Source of the DNA: H2-BAC3 sp045863035
GTDB taxonomy: Bacteria; Bacteroidota; Ignavibacteria; Ignavibacteriales; Ignavibacteriaceae
Length of the DNA stretch: 64,000 nucleotides
Reading direction: 5' to 3'
NCBI GenBank assembly: GCA_045863035.1
Contig: BTUV01000011.1
Span: 1 to 64,000 of the forward strand
The notes below the pieces were generated by a model that was not told where the DNA came from, did no database searches, and saw only the letters and a program-made list of their open reading frames with translations. Positions 17,825-26,270 of this stretch are shown piece by piece. Every line of letters starts with the position of its first letter. Position 1 is the first letter of the stretch. The translations under genes were made by a program, and so were the position numbers.

Positions 17825-18645
17825 TTCTGCTTTCCCTTTTAAGCGGAGTACATTTCACTCAGACAAATGAGGTTTCCTCACTTTTTACTCATGGCAAATT
17901 GCTTTTTGAACAGGAAGAATATTTTCATGCTATTACTGAATTAAAAAGATACCTGTTTTTTTCTCAGGATTCCTCGCTTCACCATGAGGTAAATCTGATG
18001 ATTGCCCAATCCTATCGCAGAGGCGGATTTTACCGTCTTGCCTCTCCCTATTTCCTGAGTGCAAGAGATATGGCGAAAAATCAACAGGAAAAGATTTCAG
18101 CAATGATTGAGCATGCTAAAAATGAAATACTGAAAGGCACTCCTGAAACAGCGCTTAAAATACTCAACCTTGCGTATAACCAGAGTTCTGAAAGTTCTGT
18201 TCAGCGTGAAATTACTTACTGGAAAGGTATTTCCGAGCTCTTTGCCGGAAATCTGAACCAGGCAGCTATCATACTTGAAGACCTGAGCCCCGGGGACTCA
18301 CTTGCCATTCTCTGCCGGCTTGGGGGTGAGGAAATGGTCAATCCTGAGCTCTTGAAACTTATTTCTGCCTTTTTACCCGGAATCCCCCAGATTTACCTTG
18401 GTGAATACACCTCCGGCTTGCTTTCCCTTGGCTGGTGCGGGCTTTGGGGCTACACTGCGGTAACTGCTTTTACCGCAAACAGAATATTTGATGGCATCAT
18501 GACCGGAAATTTCCTATTTTTCCGGTTTTATAATGGAAATTTGGAAAACGCTGAACTTTTCGGGCAAAACCACAATACCCGAATTAAAAACAGCATTTTA
18601 TCCTTTTATCAGAATAATTATAACGGATTAAAACCCGAATGGTAA
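17812..18645 (+). CDS. TPR/membrane protein, partial paralogue of the preceding gene
   Basis: 277 residues, with a signal peptide (RLLILLSLLSGVHFTQ). TPR-like helices span residues 25-170 (LLFEQEEYFHAITELKRYLFF, ILNLAYNQSS). A C-terminal hydrophobic module (LISAFLPGIPQIYLGEYTSG, SLGWCGLWGYTAVTAF) parallels the SAILPGSGKIYTGE module of the upstream protein. The start overlaps the preceding gene by 13 nt and the stop overlaps the next start by 7 nt, so the three genes are translated together. Function unknown; a membrane-associated assembly role alongside the YidD-like protein is only an inference from order. Confidence 0.75.
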   Translation: MRLLILLSLLSGVHFTQTNEVSSLFTHGKLLFEQEEYFHAITELKRYLFFSQDSSLHHEVNLMIAQSYRRGGFYRLASPYFLSARDMAKNQQEKISAMIEHAKNEILKGTPETALKILNLAYNQSSESSVQREITYWKGISELFAGNLNQAAIILEDLSPGDSLAILCRLGGEEMVNPELLKLISAFLPGIPQIYLGEYTSGLLSLGWCGLWGYTAVTAFTANRIFDGIMTGNFLFFRFYNGNLENAELFGQNHNTRIKNSILSFYQNNYNGLKPEW

Positions 18646-19064
18646 ACGAAGAACAAATAAGGGAATGGGCAGTTGAGGCAATTTCTGCTCTCGGCGAAAA
18701 AGCCAATCCTGAGGATGTTAAAAAATATATTGCAAAAAAGTTGCAGGATAACCCTGAGGCACAGATTAAGTCCGGCAGTGCAAATGGCTCATCCCAAAGA
18801 GCTATTCTCACCGCGTTTGGTGTTAATGCGCCGGGGATTGTCGGGTCGGTATCAACTCTGCTCGGAAGCAGCGGATGCGATATACTTGACCTCTCTCAAA
18901 AAATTATGCAGGAGTTTTTTACCATGATCATGGTAATTGATTTTTCAGGCGCGTCAAAAGATTTTAAGGCGCTGCAGGATGAACTATCAGAACTTGCCGC
19001 ACGTCTTAAAGTGAAGATATATCTGCAACACGAAGATGTGTTCAGATATATGCACCGGATTTAA
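18639..19064 (+). CDS. ACT-domain protein (UPF0237 type)
   Basis: 141 residues. An N-terminal helical extension is followed from about residue 53 by an ACT-type ligand-binding domain (RAILTAFGVNAPGIVGSVSTLL, GCDILDLSQKIMQEFFTMIMV). The family pairs almost invariably with the UPF0210 gene, which is exactly what follows here after 30 nt. Small-molecule regulation of that partner is the common conjecture; no biochemical role is assured. Confidence 0.88.
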   Translation: MVNEEQIREWAVEAISALGEKANPEDVKKYIAKKLQDNPEAQIKSGSANGSSQRAILTAFGVNAPGIVGSVSTLLGSSGCDILDLSQKIMQEFFTMIMVIDFSGASKDFKALQDELSELAARLKVKIYLQHEDVFRYMHRI

Positions 19065-19094
19065 CAACTCAATTTTGCAGACACAGGTTAATAA

Positions 19095-20456
19095 TTGACG
19101 TACCAGTTTGAAGAAATTTTAGAAACCATCAAAATGACGGAGGTGGAACATTTTGATATCCGCACCGTCACGATGGGCATCAGTCTCAGGGATTGCGCCG
19201 ATCGCAACAGCAAAGTGGTCAGCGGGAAAGTATATGATAAAATCACAAAGCTCGGTTCAAAACACGTAGCTCTTGCGGAAGATGTTGAACGTACTTACGG
19301 TATATCCATCGCTAATAAACGTGTTTCAGTAACGCCTGTCTCACTGCTGTGTGACGGATTCGGGAGTGATGAAGCAGTAGAAATCGCGCTCGCGTTAGAC
19401 CGTGCAGCCGCTGAAATAGGTATTGATTATATTGCCGGTTACTCTGCCCTTGTTCAAAAAGGTTTTACTAAAGGCGATCTTGCGCTGATAGAATCCATTC
19501 CGCTTGCCCTTTCCACCACTAAAAAAGTATGCTCAAGCGTTAATATCGGTTCAACCAAAGCCGGTATCAATATGGATGCTGTGATGATGATGGCAGAAGC
19601 TATTAAGGAAACAGCAAGAAGAACTGCCGCGGCTGATTCAGTCGGGTGCGCAAAGCTGGTGGTCTTCTGCAATGCTGTGGAAGATAACCCATTTGTTGCA
19701 GGCGCGTTTCATGGCGTTTCAGAACCTGAAGTTACACTCAACGTTGGCATTAGCGGTCCCGGAGTTGTACTTGATGCAGTAAAGGCATGCGCCGGATCCG
19801 GATTTCAAGAGTTAGCTGAGACCATTAAGAAAACAATTTTTAAGATTACCCGTGCAGGTGAACTTCTCGGCAGAAAAGTTGCCGAAAAACACAGCATCCC
19901 TTTCGGTATTGTTGATATATCACTTGCCCCAACCCCTGCTGAGGGGGACAGTATTGCAGATATCCTCATCGCCATGGGTGTTGAAGATGTTGGCGCGCCT
20001 GGTACAACTGCCGCGCTTGCCCTGCTTAATGACTGTGTAAAAAAAGCCGGACTGATGGCCAGTTCATCAGTTGGCGGTATGAGCGGTGCATTTATTCCGG
20101 TCAGTGAAGATCAGGGGATGATACGTGCGGTTGAAAAAGGTCACCTGAGCATCGAAAAACTTGAAGCAATGACTGCTGTTTGTTCAGTCGGCCTGGATAT
20201 GGTGGCGGTTCCCGGCTCCACTCCGGCAACAACAATAGCCGGTATCATTGCCGATGAGGCAGCAATCGGCATTATCAATGATAAAACAACCGCAGTCAGG
20301 ATTATCCCCGCTGAAGGTAAAGGCGTTGGTGATTATGTTGATTACGGAGGGTTGCTTGGCAGAGCACCGATAATGCCTGTCAGCACTCTGAATTCATCCG
20401 GTTTCGTAACCAGAGGCGGCAGGATTCCCGCCCCGTCAAGAAGTCTTACGAATTAA
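19095..20456 (+). CDS. PFL-family protein UPF0210 (DUF711)
   Basis: 453 residues, the usual length. Starts at TTG (19095) with AGG about 8 nt upstream. Typical sequence: IRTVTMGISLRDCADRNS at the N-terminus, VNIGSTKAGINMDAVMMM, the mid-protein GAFHGVSEPEVTLNVGISGPG, and AVPGSTPATTIAGIIADE near the C-terminus. The fold is related to pyruvate formate-lyase/anaerobic ribonucleotide reductase barrels, but no glycyl-radical motif was seen and the reaction is unknown. It is encoded directly after its usual ACT-domain partner. Confidence 0.93.
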   Translation: MTYQFEEILETIKMTEVEHFDIRTVTMGISLRDCADRNSKVVSGKVYDKITKLGSKHVALAEDVERTYGISIANKRVSVTPVSLLCDGFGSDEAVEIALALDRAAAEIGIDYIAGYSALVQKGFTKGDLALIESIPLALSTTKKVCSSVNIGSTKAGINMDAVMMMAEAIKETARRTAAADSVGCAKLVVFCNAVEDNPFVAGAFHGVSEPEVTLNVGISGPGVVLDAVKACAGSGFQELAETIKKTIFKITRAGELLGRKVAEKHSIPFGIVDISLAPTPAEGDSIADILIAMGVEDVGAPGTTAALALLNDCVKKAGLMASSSVGGMSGAFIPVSEDQGMIRAVEKGHLSIEKLEAMTAVCSVGLDMVAVPGSTPATTIAGIIADEAAIGIINDKTTAVRIIPAEGKGVGDYVDYGGLLGRAPIMPVSTLNSSGFVTRGGRIPAPSRSLTN

Positions 20457-20521
20457 TCTTTAGTATATATTTATTGTGTGTGTCATCAATTATTATTCAT
20501 TAATCATAAGGAGTTAAGAAG

Positions 20522-21118
20522 ATGAAAAAATGGTTCATTATTGGCGGAGTCGTCTTCGTTGTACTGTTGGTTATGGGCATATTCTGGGGTATCTCCTCAT
20601 ACAATTCATTCGTCGCGCTGAATGAAGAGGTAAATAACGCCTGGGGTCAGGTTGAAAATCAGTATCAGAGACGTGCTGATCTGATTCCCAATCTGGTTAA
20701 CACGGTTAAGGGTTATGCCGACTTTGAAAAAGAAGTTCTGACAACCGTAACAGAAGCACGCGCAAAGGTCAGTCAGCTTACGGTTACTAAAGAAGTCCTG
20801 GATGACCCGCAGAGTTTTGCCCGATTCCAGCAGGCCCAAAGTGAACTCGGCAGTGCAATTTCGCGATTGTTGGTAACCGTCGAGAATTATCCTGACCTTA
20901 AAGCAAACGAGAGCTTCCAGCAGCTACAGGCGCAGCTTGAAGGTACCGAAAACCGGATAACAGTCGCGCGAAATAAATATAACGATGTAGTAAAACTTTA
21001 TAATACCGCTGTTAAGCGTTTCCCGGTTGTCCTTATTGCAGGACTGTTGGGCTTCCGTGATAAGCAGTATTTCCAGTCTGCTCCGGGCAGCGAAAACGCC
21101 CCGAAAGTTGAGTTTTGA
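20522..21118 (+). CDS. lemA: LemA-family membrane protein
   Basis: 198 residues, a strong AAGGAG site before the ATG. It has one N-terminal membrane helix (WFIIGGVVFVVLLVMGIFWG) and then a LemA-type helical bundle: NNAWGQVENQYQRRADLIPN, LVNTVKGYADFEKEVL, and AVKRFPVVLIAGLLGFRDKQYF at the C-terminus. LemA proteins have no agreed molecular role. The gene is coupled (TTGA overlap) to a TPM-domain protein, the standard arrangement. Confidence 0.95.
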   Translation: MKKWFIIGGVVFVVLLVMGIFWGISSYNSFVALNEEVNNAWGQVENQYQRRADLIPNLVNTVKGYADFEKEVLTTVTEARAKVSQLTVTKEVLDDPQSFARFQQAQSELGSAISRLLVTVENYPDLKANESFQQLQAQLEGTENRITVARNKYNDVVKLYNTAVKRFPVVLIAGLLGFRDKQYFQSAPGSENAPKVEF

Positions 21119-21834
21119 TAATTCTCAGGCGTCTGTCACTTCTTCTTTTTCTCCTGAGCCCGCTCATCCGGGCTCAGGTTGAGTATCCGGCGATTGATAA
21201 ATGGGTCACCGACCACACCTCTACCCTGACCGCTCAGGAGATTAACGACCTTACCGGTACGGTCAAGCAGCACTTCGATTCAACATCCAATCAATTGGTT
21301 GTATTTATGATGAGCTCGCTGGATGGCTACCCTATCGAGGAATTCGCTTTTAAGACCGCTGAGAAAAACAAAATAGGCAGCAAAGGGACGGATAACGGTG
21401 TTCTTTTTCTCATTGTAAAAAAAGACCGTCTGGTGAGAATTGAAGTCGGGTATGGTCTGGAGGGGGCACTGCCGGATGCTACAGCAAGTTATATTATAAG
21501 GCGTGAAGTGGTTCCGTTCTTTAAACAGGGAGACTATTATGGTGGCATTAAAATTGGAGTAAATTCCATAATAAAAGCCATTGCCGGCGAATATGACGTA
21601 AAATCTGTCAAAAATGAGGACGAAAATTTCCCGATTGGGAGAATTATCTTCTTTATTCTATTTATTTTAATAAGTCTTCTTACCGGAGGGGGGCGGAGAA
21701 GAAGAGGTATTTATGTAGGCGGATTCGGCGGGTTTAGCGGCGGTTCATTCGGAGGAGGGGGCGGAGGTGGATTCGGCGGTTTCAGCGGCGGGGGGGGCGG
21801 TTTCGGAGGAGGGGGCGCCAGCGGAAGCTGGTAA
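21115..21834 (+). CDS. TPM-domain protein (YgcG family)
   Basis: 239 residues, starting at a TTG that overlaps the lemA stop. Signal peptide (SLLLFLLSPLIRAQ), then a TPM/thylakoid phosphatase-like domain (residues about 30-150, including VEVGYGLEGALPDATASYIIRR-type sequence), a membrane helix (IIFFILFILISLLTG), a basic GGRRRRG hinge and a C-terminal tail made almost only of Gly, Phe and Ser. The Gly-rich tail is typical of YgcG proteins. TPM domains are reported to have acid phosphatase or chaperone activity; here only the family is certain. Confidence 0.93.
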   Translation: MIILRRLSLLLFLLSPLIRAQVEYPAIDKWVTDHTSTLTAQEINDLTGTVKQHFDSTSNQLVVFMMSSLDGYPIEEFAFKTAEKNKIGSKGTDNGVLFLIVKKDRLVRIEVGYGLEGALPDATASYIIRREVVPFFKQGDYYGGIKIGVNSIIKAIAGEYDVKSVKNEDENFPIGRIIFFILFILISLLTGGGRRRRGIYVGGFGGFSGGSFGGGGGGGFGGFSGGGGGFGGGGASGSW

Positions 21835-21950
21835 TTTCCGGGAAAATGCTGATAAACCGGTAATTTAACTTGAACCATTAGCAGACTTGAATTTATATTT
21901 AAAAAGATTTTCGAATAACTTTACGACAACTTGAAAAAAAGGAAATAACT

Positions 21951-22283
21951 ATGGCTATCATGATAACTGAAGAATGCATCAACTGCGGTGCATGCGAACC
22001 TGAATGCCCCAATACCGCTATTTACGAAGGCGGTCGTGAATGGGAACTCGCCGGCGCTACCTACGGCGATGGCGCTGCAGCTCCATCCGGCGCTGAAGGA
22101 TTCTTCTCCAGTGATTTTTATTATATCGTACCTGACAAATGTACAGAATGTGTTGGCTTCCATGACGAACCTCAGTGCGCTGCGGTTTGTCCGGTTGACT
22201 GCTGCGTTCCTGATCCGAAGCACGTTGAGGATAAGGATACACTCCTTGCCCGCAAAGAGCATTTAGACTCACTCGGCAGATAA
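21951..22283 (+). CDS. 4Fe-4S dicluster ferredoxin (YfhL-type)
   Basis: 110-residue cytoplasmic electron carrier with AAGGAAA ahead of the ATG. Cluster I ligands are C-I-N-C-G-A-C-E-P-E-C-P (residues about 10-20). Cluster II ligands are spread as KCTECVGFHDEPQCAAVCPV, with the longer C-x2-C-x8-C-x3-C spacing typical of the YfhL/Alvin ferredoxin group. The central Glu/Gly-rich insertion is normal. It has its own terminator directly downstream. Redox partner unknown. Confidence 0.93.
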   Translation: MAIMITEECINCGACEPECPNTAIYEGGREWELAGATYGDGAAAPSGAEGFFSSDFYYIVPDKCTECVGFHDEPQCAAVCPVDCCVPDPKHVEDKDTLLARKEHLDSLGR

Positions 22284-22298
22284 AAATAATTCACCAAA

Positions 22299-22327
22299 AA
22301 AGCCGTTTACCATAAACGGCTTTTTTG
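22299..22327 (+). terminator. Rho-independent terminator after ferredoxin
   Basis: A perfect 9-bp stem AGCCGTTTA / TAAACGGCT (22301-22309 with 22313-22321) with a 3-nt loop is followed by six T. The run of A before the stem makes it potentially bidirectional. Confidence 0.9.
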
Positions 22328-22355
22328 CTTTTCCATCATCTGATTAACAAGTACT

Positions 22356-22838
22356 ATGAATCAGCACAGACCAAGCTGGGATGAATATTTCCTCAAAGTA
22401 GCCATGCTCGTTTCAGAGCGCGCTACCTGCCCCCGTATGCACTGCGGCTGTGTTTTAGTGCGTAACAAACAAATCCTGAGCACCGGTTACAACGGTTCTA
22501 TTCCGGGAGACGCACACTGTGAGGACGATGGCTGTATGATTCATGAGGGGCACTGCATCCGGACGATTCATGCCGAGATGAATGCCATCCTGCAATGTTC
22601 AGCCAACGGCGTCAGCACTAAAAATGCGGTTGCTTATGTTACCAATATGCCCTGCACAAACTGCGCTAAAGCATTGATCACCGCGGGAATTATTGAAGTG
22701 GTGATTTTTTCTGATTACCATAACACCATGGCAGAGGATTTTTTCAGCAAAGCAAATGTGAAAATCAGACGTCTCCCCATGCCTGATACCCGCATTTCCT
22801 ACGATCTGGACAGTTTCAGTTCAGCGAAAAAGTTTTAA
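22356..22838 (+). CDS. comEB: deoxycytidylate (dCMP) deaminase
   Basis: 160-residue zinc enzyme converting dCMP to dUMP for thymidylate synthesis. Zinc and catalytic motifs are present: HAEMNAIL (His ligand and catalytic Glu) and PCTNCAKAL (two Cys ligands). An additional N-terminal His/Cys-rich segment (HCEDDGCMIHEGHC) is typical of ComEB/Dcd-type dCMP deaminases. The start lies 28 nt after the upstream terminator, so it is probably its own transcription unit. Confidence 0.93.
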   Translation: MNQHRPSWDEYFLKVAMLVSERATCPRMHCGCVLVRNKQILSTGYNGSIPGDAHCEDDGCMIHEGHCIRTIHAEMNAILQCSANGVSTKNAVAYVTNMPCTNCAKALITAGIIEVVIFSDYHNTMAEDFFSKANVKIRRLPMPDTRISYDLDSFSSAKKF

Positions 22839-22869
22839 GAATTTGACGAAGTATTTCAGCATGTAGTAA

Positions 22870-22976
22870 AAAGAAGAGCGCGCAAAGACGCGCAGACGCA
22901 AAGCAGTTAACGCAAAGTAAAACAGAGTTTAAGCAAAGGCCCGCAAAATTTTTCCGATCCATGTTCATCAGCATTG
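22870..22976. repeat. degenerate CGCAAAG repeat; left boundary of defence island
   Basis: Several copies of CGCAAAG/CGCAGACGCAAAG occur at 22879-22917. From 22917 the sequence is closely related to 32508-32567: the first 22 bases are identical and most of the following 35 agree (shared CCCGCAAA, TTTTTCC and TGTTCATC). No gene lies between 22839 and 23130. The two copies are in the same orientation and enclose the ABC-3C and type I R-M genes. Confidence 0.7.
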
Positions 22977-23130
22977 TTTTGGTCCATCGTAGCGAATTAA
23001 AACCAACGAGTCATTACTATGTCTCCGATCTATTTTTTTATTATCAGAGCGGAAACGGAAACAAATGGTTTAGTCAGGAATTGAATTCTAATTTATTTAT
23101 TATTTTTCATAAAAACCTACCATTTCATTT

Positions 23131-24837
23131 TTATTCTGGTATTCTGAATAACTTATCATTCTGAGATAATTTTACAATGAAATATTCTTCTTTGTCCAGT
23201 TCTTGGGGAAGCTTATCCTTAAGAATTGAGGCAACAAACTGAATATTATGCTTGTTGACAAATTTAGCAATCTTCACCAGTTGATTATCATGCATTAATT
23301 CTTTTTTATCATTCAACAGGAAATGAAAACAGGGAATGTTTTCATCATCAGCAAAGAGTGTGTAGGCAATATCAAAACATGAAATTTCGCCTAACTTTTT
23401 TCCAGTACTCATATTAGCATTAAAAGCACTAAATTTATAAAGTCTCTGTCCCATAATATTTGAAACTATATCGTATTTAATTGCATATTGTTCTCCATAT
23501 AAAACATCTGAAATAGAAGCGAAAAATTTGTTGAATTTATTTAATTGTATTTTGACTACTTGCTCAAAATCATCGCTAAATAACTCGCCATCTATTAGAT
23601 TTAATTGCCGAGAAAAATCCTTTATATTATTCTCAACTTCTGTAAGTTGCTGAATTATGCTTTCAAATTCACCCTTTTGTCTATAGTTATCATTTAGTTC
23701 ACCAATAATTTTTTCTAGCTCACCATATGAATCACTTTTTGATATTAAACCAGTTAGATCAGCTTCAGTAGCAAGATATTCAGATAAATCTTCTTTATGC
23801 TTTGATATTTGTTTTTCAAGAAATGGAAGTTCATTCGTTAAAAATTTGACCTTTTCTTCAATCATATTATTGTGGAAATATACTAAATCCGAAAATGATT
23901 TCTGAATTTTCTCAATCCCCGAAGTTGCTTGCTCGTAGATCATTTTTAGTTGTTCTATGTCATATTCGAACTTACTAGATTTAAGGTCATCTTCGGCTTC
24001 TTTAATAAGGCTCCGGCGGATATTTAGTTTCCCAATATCTGATCCAATTTTGTTGATTCTATATTTTACTCTATTTAATTCACTTAAATCTTGTTCAAAG
24101 TTTTCATTCAAATTAAAACTACTTTTCTTTTGATTTAAATCCTCAATTTTGCTATCGATAAGAGCTAATGCGGATTCATAAGCAGTTTTAGTCTGATCCT
24201 TTTCCAATCGATTTTTATAAATCTCTTCTTGTCTTATTTTGGCCAGGATATCTTGTCTGGTATCACCATTATTGAATTCACAACCAAAGAGGAAGAGATA
24301 AAGAGTTTCATATTCCACATCCCTCGTATATTTGTCAAGCGTTTTAAGTGTGTTACTTAAACTCTCGTCTTTGTATCGAATATTATGCGAAATGATTTGT
24401 CTAAAAGTTGGTTTGTCAGCTAAATTCTCAGGGAACAATATTTTACGCAATTTTGCCTCAAACTCTTCCTCTGTTAATTGCTCTCCATTAATTTTTCTGA
24501 TAACTTCTTTTCTTGAGAGAAAATTTCTTTCAATTAACAACTCTTCAGCTCTGCCATTCAATTCGGATGTAAGGATGAGAGAAATTTGAACCTTATTTTT
24601 GATGAGATAATCTTTTACGAGCTTATACTCTTGCTTTTTAGTCTCTTGGTCAAGATAAATATGTTTTGGGTTTGCCCCCAAACAAAAATCGACTAATTTA
24701 AGAACAGTAGTTTTACCCACCCCATTTCCAGTAATTTCATGTTCACTTTCATCTACTATAAGATTAAGTCCTTTGTGAAAATCTATCTTGCGAATGATAT
24801 TTGCACCACTATAAATTGTTAATGATTTTATGAACAT
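23131..24837 (-). CDS. ABC-3C system SMC-like ATPase (DUF2326)
   Basis: 568 residues. N-terminal Rad50/SMC-type ATPase half with Walker A GNGVGKTT (residues 37-44). A long coiled coil runs over about residues 200-420, rich in Glu/Lys/Leu. A C-terminal half follows with the signature region STGKKLGEISCFDIAYTL and a Walker-B-like strand (IPCFHFLLND). This is the DUF2326/YydB build that forms the ATPase of ABC-three-component conflict systems. It is the last gene of a three-gene operon; its ATG overlaps the middle component by 10 nt. AT-rich codon use (many AAA, ATA, TTA) sets it apart from flanking genes. Predicted to gate an effector in response to invasion; no activity is proven here. Confidence 0.85.
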   Translation of the reverse strand: MFIKSLTIYSGANIIRKIDFHKGLNLIVDESEHEITGNGVGKTTVLKLVDFCLGANPKHIYLDQETKKQEYKLVKDYLIKNKVQISLILTSELNGRAEELLIERNFLSRKEVIRKINGEQLTEEEFEAKLRKILFPENLADKPTFRQIISHNIRYKDESLSNTLKTLDKYTRDVEYETLYLFLFGCEFNNGDTRQDILAKIRQEEIYKNRLEKDQTKTAYESALALIDSKIEDLNQKKSSFNLNENFEQDLSELNRVKYRINKIGSDIGKLNIRRSLIKEAEDDLKSSKFEYDIEQLKMIYEQATSGIEKIQKSFSDLVYFHNNMIEEKVKFLTNELPFLEKQISKHKEDLSEYLATEADLTGLISKSDSYGELEKIIGELNDNYRQKGEFESIIQQLTEVENNIKDFSRQLNLIDGELFSDDFEQVVKIQLNKFNKFFASISDVLYGEQYAIKYDIVSNIMGQRLYKFSAFNANMSTGKKLGEISCFDIAYTLFADDENIPCFHFLLNDKKELMHDNQLVKIAKFVNKHNIQFVASILKDKLPQELDKEEYFIVKLSQNDKLFRIPE

Positions 24838-25055
24838 AATTCAATTTCACCAATATGGTTAAATTTCACAACATCTATTAGATAAAGCCAATCCAGACAC
24901 AAAACAAACACAGAAAATGTCATTTGTCTTTTTTGTTTAACATTCTGATATAAATCAAGCAATTTGAGTCTTGGTTTCTCTCTTAATGATTCTATTACAA
25001 ACGCAGCATTGTAATAAATGCTATTATCAGGATGGATATTATCAGGTAGTAGCAT
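24828..25055 (-). CDS. ABC-3C middle component (MC6-like)
   Basis: 75 residues from the internal ATG at 25055; the frame is open further upstream, but only inside the SMEK gene. Seen: LPDNIHPDNSIYYNAAFVIE, then LLDLYQNVK and FSVFVLCLDWLYLIDVVK, a small winged-helix-like protein matching the middle components of ABC-3C systems, closest to the MC6 type (D-x-x-x-S-I-Y-Y-N start and LDWLYLI end). It overlaps SMEK upstream by 14 nt and the ATPase downstream by 10 nt, so all three are translationally coupled. Likely bridges ATPase and effector; this is inferred from the described architecture. Confidence 0.75.
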   Translation of the reverse strand: MLLPDNIHPDNSIYYNAAFVIESLREKPRLKLLDLYQNVKQKRQMTFSVFVLCLDWLYLIDVVKFNHIGEIELCS

Positions 25056-26010
25056 AATCGTAATTTTCAGGATTTTCAAATATCTTACATCTGATGAATG
25101 CATCAACAACAATAAGGAGTACGCAAAGTTCAAGTTCTTCTTCAGCCATATTAACATAATTTTGACTGTTTATTACTTTATCCTTTACCTTAGAAATCAC
25201 TTCAACAAAAAGACTATCATCGGTCAATTGACTCTTTGCTTTAATATACTCAAAGTTAATCGATGAAAGTACTGACCTGCTTTTATTGTACCCTTGAGTA
25301 TCGAATTCCGAATATATTCTATCTATTCTTCCATAATGAACTTTATGTTCATTAATGATCTTGTTTGAATTTCTTAAGTTGTTGAAGGAAATCTTTCTTT
25401 CAATTTCATAACTTTTAGTTTCTGCGAAAGATTCATCTATATCTAAGTTTTCTTTTGACAATATGCTAATAATCTTCGCCAAATTGGTTTCTAATTTATC
25501 TGGGTAAATCTTATTTCCCAATTCATTTTTTATTAATTCGTACACCCTTTCCATAACAGTAATATCTAGATTGTTAATGGATGCGAGTATCGATTTTTTA
25601 TCAATAATATCGCTTACAGGTATAAAATTAATTTTGTTAGGATTGGCAAACAAATCCTTTCTTAGATTATCAGCATCTTTTGATATTGAAATAAACTTAA
25701 AAGTATAATCCTTATACTTTTTAATAGAATCTTTCGAAAGTGAATTTTCTATTTTACTTTTAGTTGCAACAGATGACACTTGTACGATATATTTGTTATT
25801 TTTATCTATTAGATCAATTGATTCTACATTCTGTATATTAAGGTTTTCATTCTCTAATTTCCAACCATAAATTTCATTTAATAAATACTGGTAGAAATTT
25901 TCAGAGTGCCCATTAATATCCAGAATATTCAACCGACTCCTTGATTCAATCCTTGTTGAGAGAATATTTAAATGTTCTTCAATGTAATTAAAATAGTGGA
26001 CTCTATTCAT
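25042..26010 (-). CDS. SMEK-domain protein, ABC-3C third component/effector
   Basis: About 322 residues. ATG at 26010 is preceded by GGGTG; a GTG three codons upstream (26019) is possible. The N-terminal SMEK domain is clear: NILDINGHSENFYQYLLNEI, SIDLIDKNNKYIVQVSS, FKFISISKDADNLRKDLF, DIIDKKSILASI. It has a restriction-endonuclease-like look (D-x12-Q-V-S-S), but a catalytic role is not established. The C-terminal part (from about residue 190) is the ABC-3C-associated helical region. First gene of the operon. Strongly AT-rich, suggesting recent acquisition. Confidence 0.85.
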   Translation of the reverse strand: MNRVHYFNYIEEHLNILSTRIESRSRLNILDINGHSENFYQYLLNEIYGWKLENENLNIQNVESIDLIDKNNKYIVQVSSVATKSKIENSLSKDSIKKYKDYTFKFISISKDADNLRKDLFANPNKINFIPVSDIIDKKSILASINNLDITVMERVYELIKNELGNKIYPDKLETNLAKIISILSKENLDIDESFAETKSYEIERKISFNNLRNSNKIINEHKVHYGRIDRIYSEFDTQGYNKSRSVLSSINFEYIKAKSQLTDDSLFVEVISKVKDKVINSQNYVNMAEEELELCVLLIVVDAFIRCKIFENPENYDYATT

Positions 26011-26019
26011 ATTCGTCAC

Positions 26020-26270
26020 CCGAATTCAATACTGAAATATTACTATTAAACCTAATTTTGTTTTGATTTATCAGTTTATCATAAAAATCTTTTAGACGGT
26101 AAAATAAACGTTACTGTTTGAGAACTTGTCCAATCTAATAAATGAGACCTCAAATACTAGTTGAGCCATAATATTCAAGATACATAAGAAGGTAAATTTA
26201 ATAAATAAATACCAAAAATCAAGGAAAATCTGTATTTCTCTTTTGAATGCACATACTCATACTTGATATG
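26020..26270. other. AT-rich spacer between hsdS and the ABC-3C operon
   Basis: About 250 nt of very AT-rich DNA without an ORF. It must contain the ABC-3C promoter (transcribed leftward). I could not identify a specific promoter, operator or terminator. Confidence 0.4.

Noticed and set aside
22839..23130. Attachment site or integrase remnant at the island edge
   Set aside because: No tRNA end, integrase or recombinase sequence found on either strand; only degenerate repeats.
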